NCBI RefSeq assembly: GCF_014050225.1
Contig: NZ_JACFXV010000043.1
Coordinates: 186,001-250,000 of the forward strand
Direction of reading: 5' to 3'
Source of the DNA: Stappia albiluteola
GTDB taxonomy: Bacteria > Pseudomonadota > Alphaproteobacteria > Rhizobiales > Stappiaceae
DNA: 64,000 bases
This document shows, one piece after another, positions 60,833 through 64,000 of the stretch; position 1 is the first letter of the stretch; the number at the start of each line of letters is the position of its first letter. The position numbers and the translations under genes were made by a program. The notes below the pieces were generated by a model. That model was given only the letters and a program-made list of their open reading frames with translations. It did not search any database and had not been told where the DNA came from.

Positions 60833-63800
60833 TGTTTGAAGGCTTTCTGCGCGACCGCGGCAACATTGTCGTGTCGGGTGTTCCGGACGGTGCCGAGGTC
60901 CATGTACTGGCGCGCATGCTGCGCGAAACGGACAGGCGTGGCCTGAAACTCGTCTTCGTGGCGCGCGATGCGACGCGGATGCAGATGGCGGCGGAAGCCT
61001 TTGCCTTCTTCGCGCCGGACGCCTCGATCCTGCAACTGCCGGCCTGGGACTGCCTGCCTTACGATCGGGTGTCGCCGAACCCCTCGATCGTGGCGCAGCG
61101 GCTTTCCACGCTTGGGCGTCTGGCCTCGGGCCTTGAAGGCGACCAGCCCTTCGTGCTGCTGACGACCGCCAATGCGGCGATCCAGAGGTTGCCGTCGCGC
61201 GCGTTCGCCGAAAGCCAGAGCTTCCGCGCCGCGCCCGGCAACAGGGTCAACCTGTCGAAGCTGGTCGACTGGCTGGAACTCAACGGTTTCATTCGCTCCT
61301 CGACCGTACGCGACACCGGCGAATATGCGGTGCGCGGCGGCATCGTCGATCTCTTCGCGCCCGGCAGCGAGGCGCCGGTGCGGCTGGATTTCTTCGGCGA
61401 TACGCTGGAGTCGATCCGCTCGTTCGATCCCGAAACCCAGCGCACCACGAAGCAATTGAAGCGCATCGACCTGGTGGCGATGAGCGAGGTCGTGCTTTCC
61501 GAAGAAGCGATCTCGCGGTTCCGCAACGGCTATGTGCGCCGTTTCGGTGCGGCCGATCGCGACGATATCCTCTATCAGTCGATCAGCGAGGGCCGGCGCT
61601 ATCCCGGCATGGAGCATTGGCTGCCGCTCTTCCATGAGCATCTGGAGACGATTTTCGACTACACGGCCGACGTTCCGGTGGTGCTCGATGCGTCCATCGA
61701 CGATGTGGTGCGCGAAAGGCTCGATCAGATCCGCGACCACCATGCAGCCCGCGCCGAGGCGATGGAAGGCGGCCGGACCGCCGGGTCCGTTCCTTATCGC
61801 CCCCTTGAGCCGCAGGAACTCTATCTCGGCACGGAGGAGTGGACGGCGCTGCTGGCCGATGGCGCCACGGCGCGCCTGAACCCGTTTTCCGTGCCGCAGG
61901 GGCAGGGTCAGCGTCTTGTGGAGCTCGATGGCCGCCAGGGCAGGACATTCGCGGCGGAGCGCGCCGCCGGCGATATCAACATCTTCGACGCCGTTGCCCA
62001 GCATGTCGGCAGGACGGCGAAGGACGGCAAGAAGGTCGTCATCGCCTGCTGGAGCGAGGGCTCGCGGGAGCGGCTCGCTCAGGTTCTCGACGATCACGGG
62101 CTGAAGAAACTTGCGCCAGTCGAGAACGAAGCGTCGATCCGGGACCTGCCGAAGGGCATGACGGGGCTTGCGGTGCTCGGTATCGAGCATGGCTTCGAGA
62201 TGGACGACCTGGCCTTCATCGGCGAGCAGGACATCCTTGGCGACCGCCTTGTCCGCCAGCGGCGGAAGAAGGGCAAGGGCGCCAACGTCCTGACCGAGGC
62301 GACGAGCCTTTCGGAAGGCGACCTCGTGGTCCATGTCGAGCACGGTATCGGCCGCTTCCTCGGGCTGAAGACCATCGAGGCGGCAGGCGCGCCGCATGAC
62401 TGCCTGGAGCTGCAATACGCGCTTTCGGCCAAGCTCTATCTGCCCGTCGAAAACATCGAGCTTCTGACCCGCTTCGGTTCCGAGGATACCGACGTCCAGC
62501 TCGACAGGCTCGGCGGCGGAGCGTGGCAGGCGCGCAAGGCGCGCATGAAGAAGCGCATCCTGGAAATCGCCGACGGCCTCATCAAGACGGCGGCGGAGCG
62601 GGCGCTCAAGACCGCGCCTGTGGTCAGCGCGCCGGACGGGGTCTACGACGAATTCGCCGCCCGCTTTCCTTACGAGGAAACGGAAGACCAGCTTACCGCC
62701 ATCGATGCAATTTTCGAGGATCTGGCCGCCGGGCGGCCGATGGACCGTCTGGTCTGCGGCGATGTCGGCTTCGGCAAGACCGAGGTCGCCCTGCGTGCGG
62801 CCTTCATGACGGCGATGACGGGACGACAGGTGGCGGTCGTCGTGCCGACCACGCTGCTCGCCCGCCAGCATTTCCGGACCTTCTCCGAGCGGTTCCAGAG
62901 CCTGCCGATCCATGTCGCGCATGCGTCTCGCCTTGTCGCATCCAGGGAACTGAACCAGACCAAGAAGGGACTGGCGGACGGCTCTGTCGACATCGTCGTC
63001 GGCACCCACGCGCTGCTTGGCAAGGGGGTGACTTTCCGGGACCTCGGCCTTCTGATCATCGACGAGGAGCAGCACTTCGGCGTCAAGCACAAGGAGCGGC
63101 TGAAGGAACTGAAGTCGGACGTCCACGTGCTGACGCTTTCGGCAACGCCGATCCCGCGTACCCTGCAAATGGCGCTGACGGGCGTGCGGGAGCTGTCGCT
63201 GATCGCCACACCCCCGGTCGATCGTCTCGCCGTGAGGACATTCGTTTCGCCCTTCGATCCGCTGGTGGTGCGCGAAGCGTTGCTGCGCGAGCGCTATCGC
63301 GGCGGGCAAAGCTTCTATGTGTGCCCGCGCGTTTCCGACCTTGCCGATACCAGAGCCTTCCTGGAACAGACCGTGCCGGAGGTGAAGGTGGCGGTCGCCC
63401 ATGGCCAGATGCCGCCGGGCGAACTCGACGACGTCATGAACGCCTTCTACGAGGGCAAGTTCGACGTGCTTCTGTCCACGACGATCGTGGAATCGGGCCT
63501 CGACGTGCCGACGGCCAACACGTTGATCGTGCACCGGGCGGATATGTTCGGCCTTGCCCAACTCTACCAGCTGCGCGGCCGCGTAGGCCGCTCCAAGACG
63601 CGCGCCTATGCGCTGTTCACCGTGCCGGCCAACAAGATGCTGACGGCGACGGCGGAGCGCCGGCTGAAGGTGCTGCAATCGCTGGAGGGGCTTGGCGCGG
63701 GTTTCCAGCTCGCCAGCCACGATCTCGACATTCGCGGCGCCGGCAACCTGCTTGGCGACGAGCAGTCGGGACACATCAGGGAAGTCGGCTTCGAGCTTTA

Positions 63801-64000
63801 CCAGCAGATGCTGGAGGAAGCGGTAGCGCAGCTGAAGTCGGGCGGAGAGGACTTCGCCGACGAGCAATGGTCGCCGCAGATTTCGGTCGGCACGCCGGTG
63901 ATGATCCCCGAAAGCTATGTCGGCGACCTGCAACTGCGCCTGCAGCTCTACCGTCGCCTTGCCGATCTCACCGAGCCGCAGGAGATCGACGGCTTCGGCG
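60833..64000 (+). CDS. mfd: transcription-repair coupling factor Mfd, 3' end cut off by the window
   Basis: Removes stalled RNA polymerase and recruits UvrA for nucleotide excision repair. The GTG at 60833 is the first plausible start (a stop lies at 60818-60820), giving FEGFLRDRGNIVVSG and then VPDGAEVHVLARML. The window shows 1056 codons; about 110 more are expected. Seen in order: the UvrB-like N-terminal part (LPAWDCLPYDRVSP), the RNA polymerase-interaction domain (LVVHVEHGIGRFLGL), Walker A in CGDVGFGKTEVAL, the DEEQ box in LLIIDEEQHFG, ATPIPRTLQMAL, QLRGRVGRSK, and the start of the C-terminal TRCF domain. It is co-directional with sdhE. Confidence 0.96.

Noticed and set aside
60823-63933. 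1036-codon open frame antisense to mfd
   Set aside because: The sense strand carries all Mfd helicase motifs; the antisense product has no recognisable domain.

Overview
The window reads as a chromosomal segment of a GC-rich alphaproteobacterium of the Hyphomicrobiales (Rhizobiales). The evidence is gene content and order: proS-lolC-lolD-dnaE, rpsB-tsf-pyrH-frr-uppS-cdsA-dxr-rseP-bamA-lpxD-fabZ-lpxA-lpxI-lpxB, gltA/gltX/comEC, lexA-moeA-moaC-trpC-trpD-ppiD, tpiA-secG-pyrG and glmS/recG/sdhE/mfd are all familiar from that order. LpxI instead of LpxH, a short ProS and GTTC-N7-GTTC type SOS boxes agree. The genus cannot be told from sequence reading alone. I saw no insertion sequence, prophage, CRISPR array or rRNA. 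One tRNA gene (tRNA-Lys, TTT) is present.

Layout. 1-1.46 kb: a secreted lectin-like protein, a strong terminator, and about 0.6 kb without a gene. 1.46-8.7 kb: proS, the lipoprotein-release exporter lolC-lolD, a 36-codon membrane miniprotein behind an SOS box, and dnaE. 9.2-10.5 kb: an unfamiliar two-gene module, an HEXXH metalloprotease overlapping a small membrane protein. 10.6-25.8 kb: a long rightward run for translation (rpsB, tsf, frr), UMP kinase, undecaprenyl, phospholipid and isoprenoid synthesis, the RseP protease, BamA, and the lipid A genes. 25.8-37.7 kb: mostly leftward, with gltA, gltX, then ppiD-trpD-trpC-moaC-moeA-lexA, and comEC rightward between them. 37.9-41.8 kb: tpiA, secG, pyrG and a VOC-family gene, closed by a terminator. 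42-49 kb: a two-gene RND efflux pump, a large MscS channel and tRNA-Lys. 49.4-64 kb: a hypothetical, ccdA, an EamA transporter, a SPOR protein, glmS with an unusual leader, a cysteine-rich repeat protein, DUF454 and DUF502 membrane proteins, recG, sdhE, and mfd running off the right edge.

How it fits together. Much of the window serves envelope growth: lipid carrier (UppS), CDP-DAG (CdsA), isoprenoids (Dxr), outer membrane assembly (BamA, LolCD), lipid A (LpxD/A/I/B with FabZ), UDP-GlcNAc supply (GlmS) and envelope surveillance (RseP, PpiD-like, SPOR protein, MscS). A second theme is DNA damage: LexA with its own box, RecG, Mfd, DnaE, and the LexA-box miniprotein next to dnaE.

Most worth following up: (1) the SOS-box miniprotein at 5002-5112, whose size and topology recall the LexA-controlled Caulobacter division inhibitor SidA; (2) the secreted protein at 55016-56743 with twelve near-identical 18-residue two-cysteine repeats in a double-unit pattern; (3) the 12-bp inverted repeat plus T-run in the glmS leader; (4) the HEXXH protease/small membrane protein pair at 9178-10534. 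All positions and motifs were read by eye. No database search or folding calculation was run.
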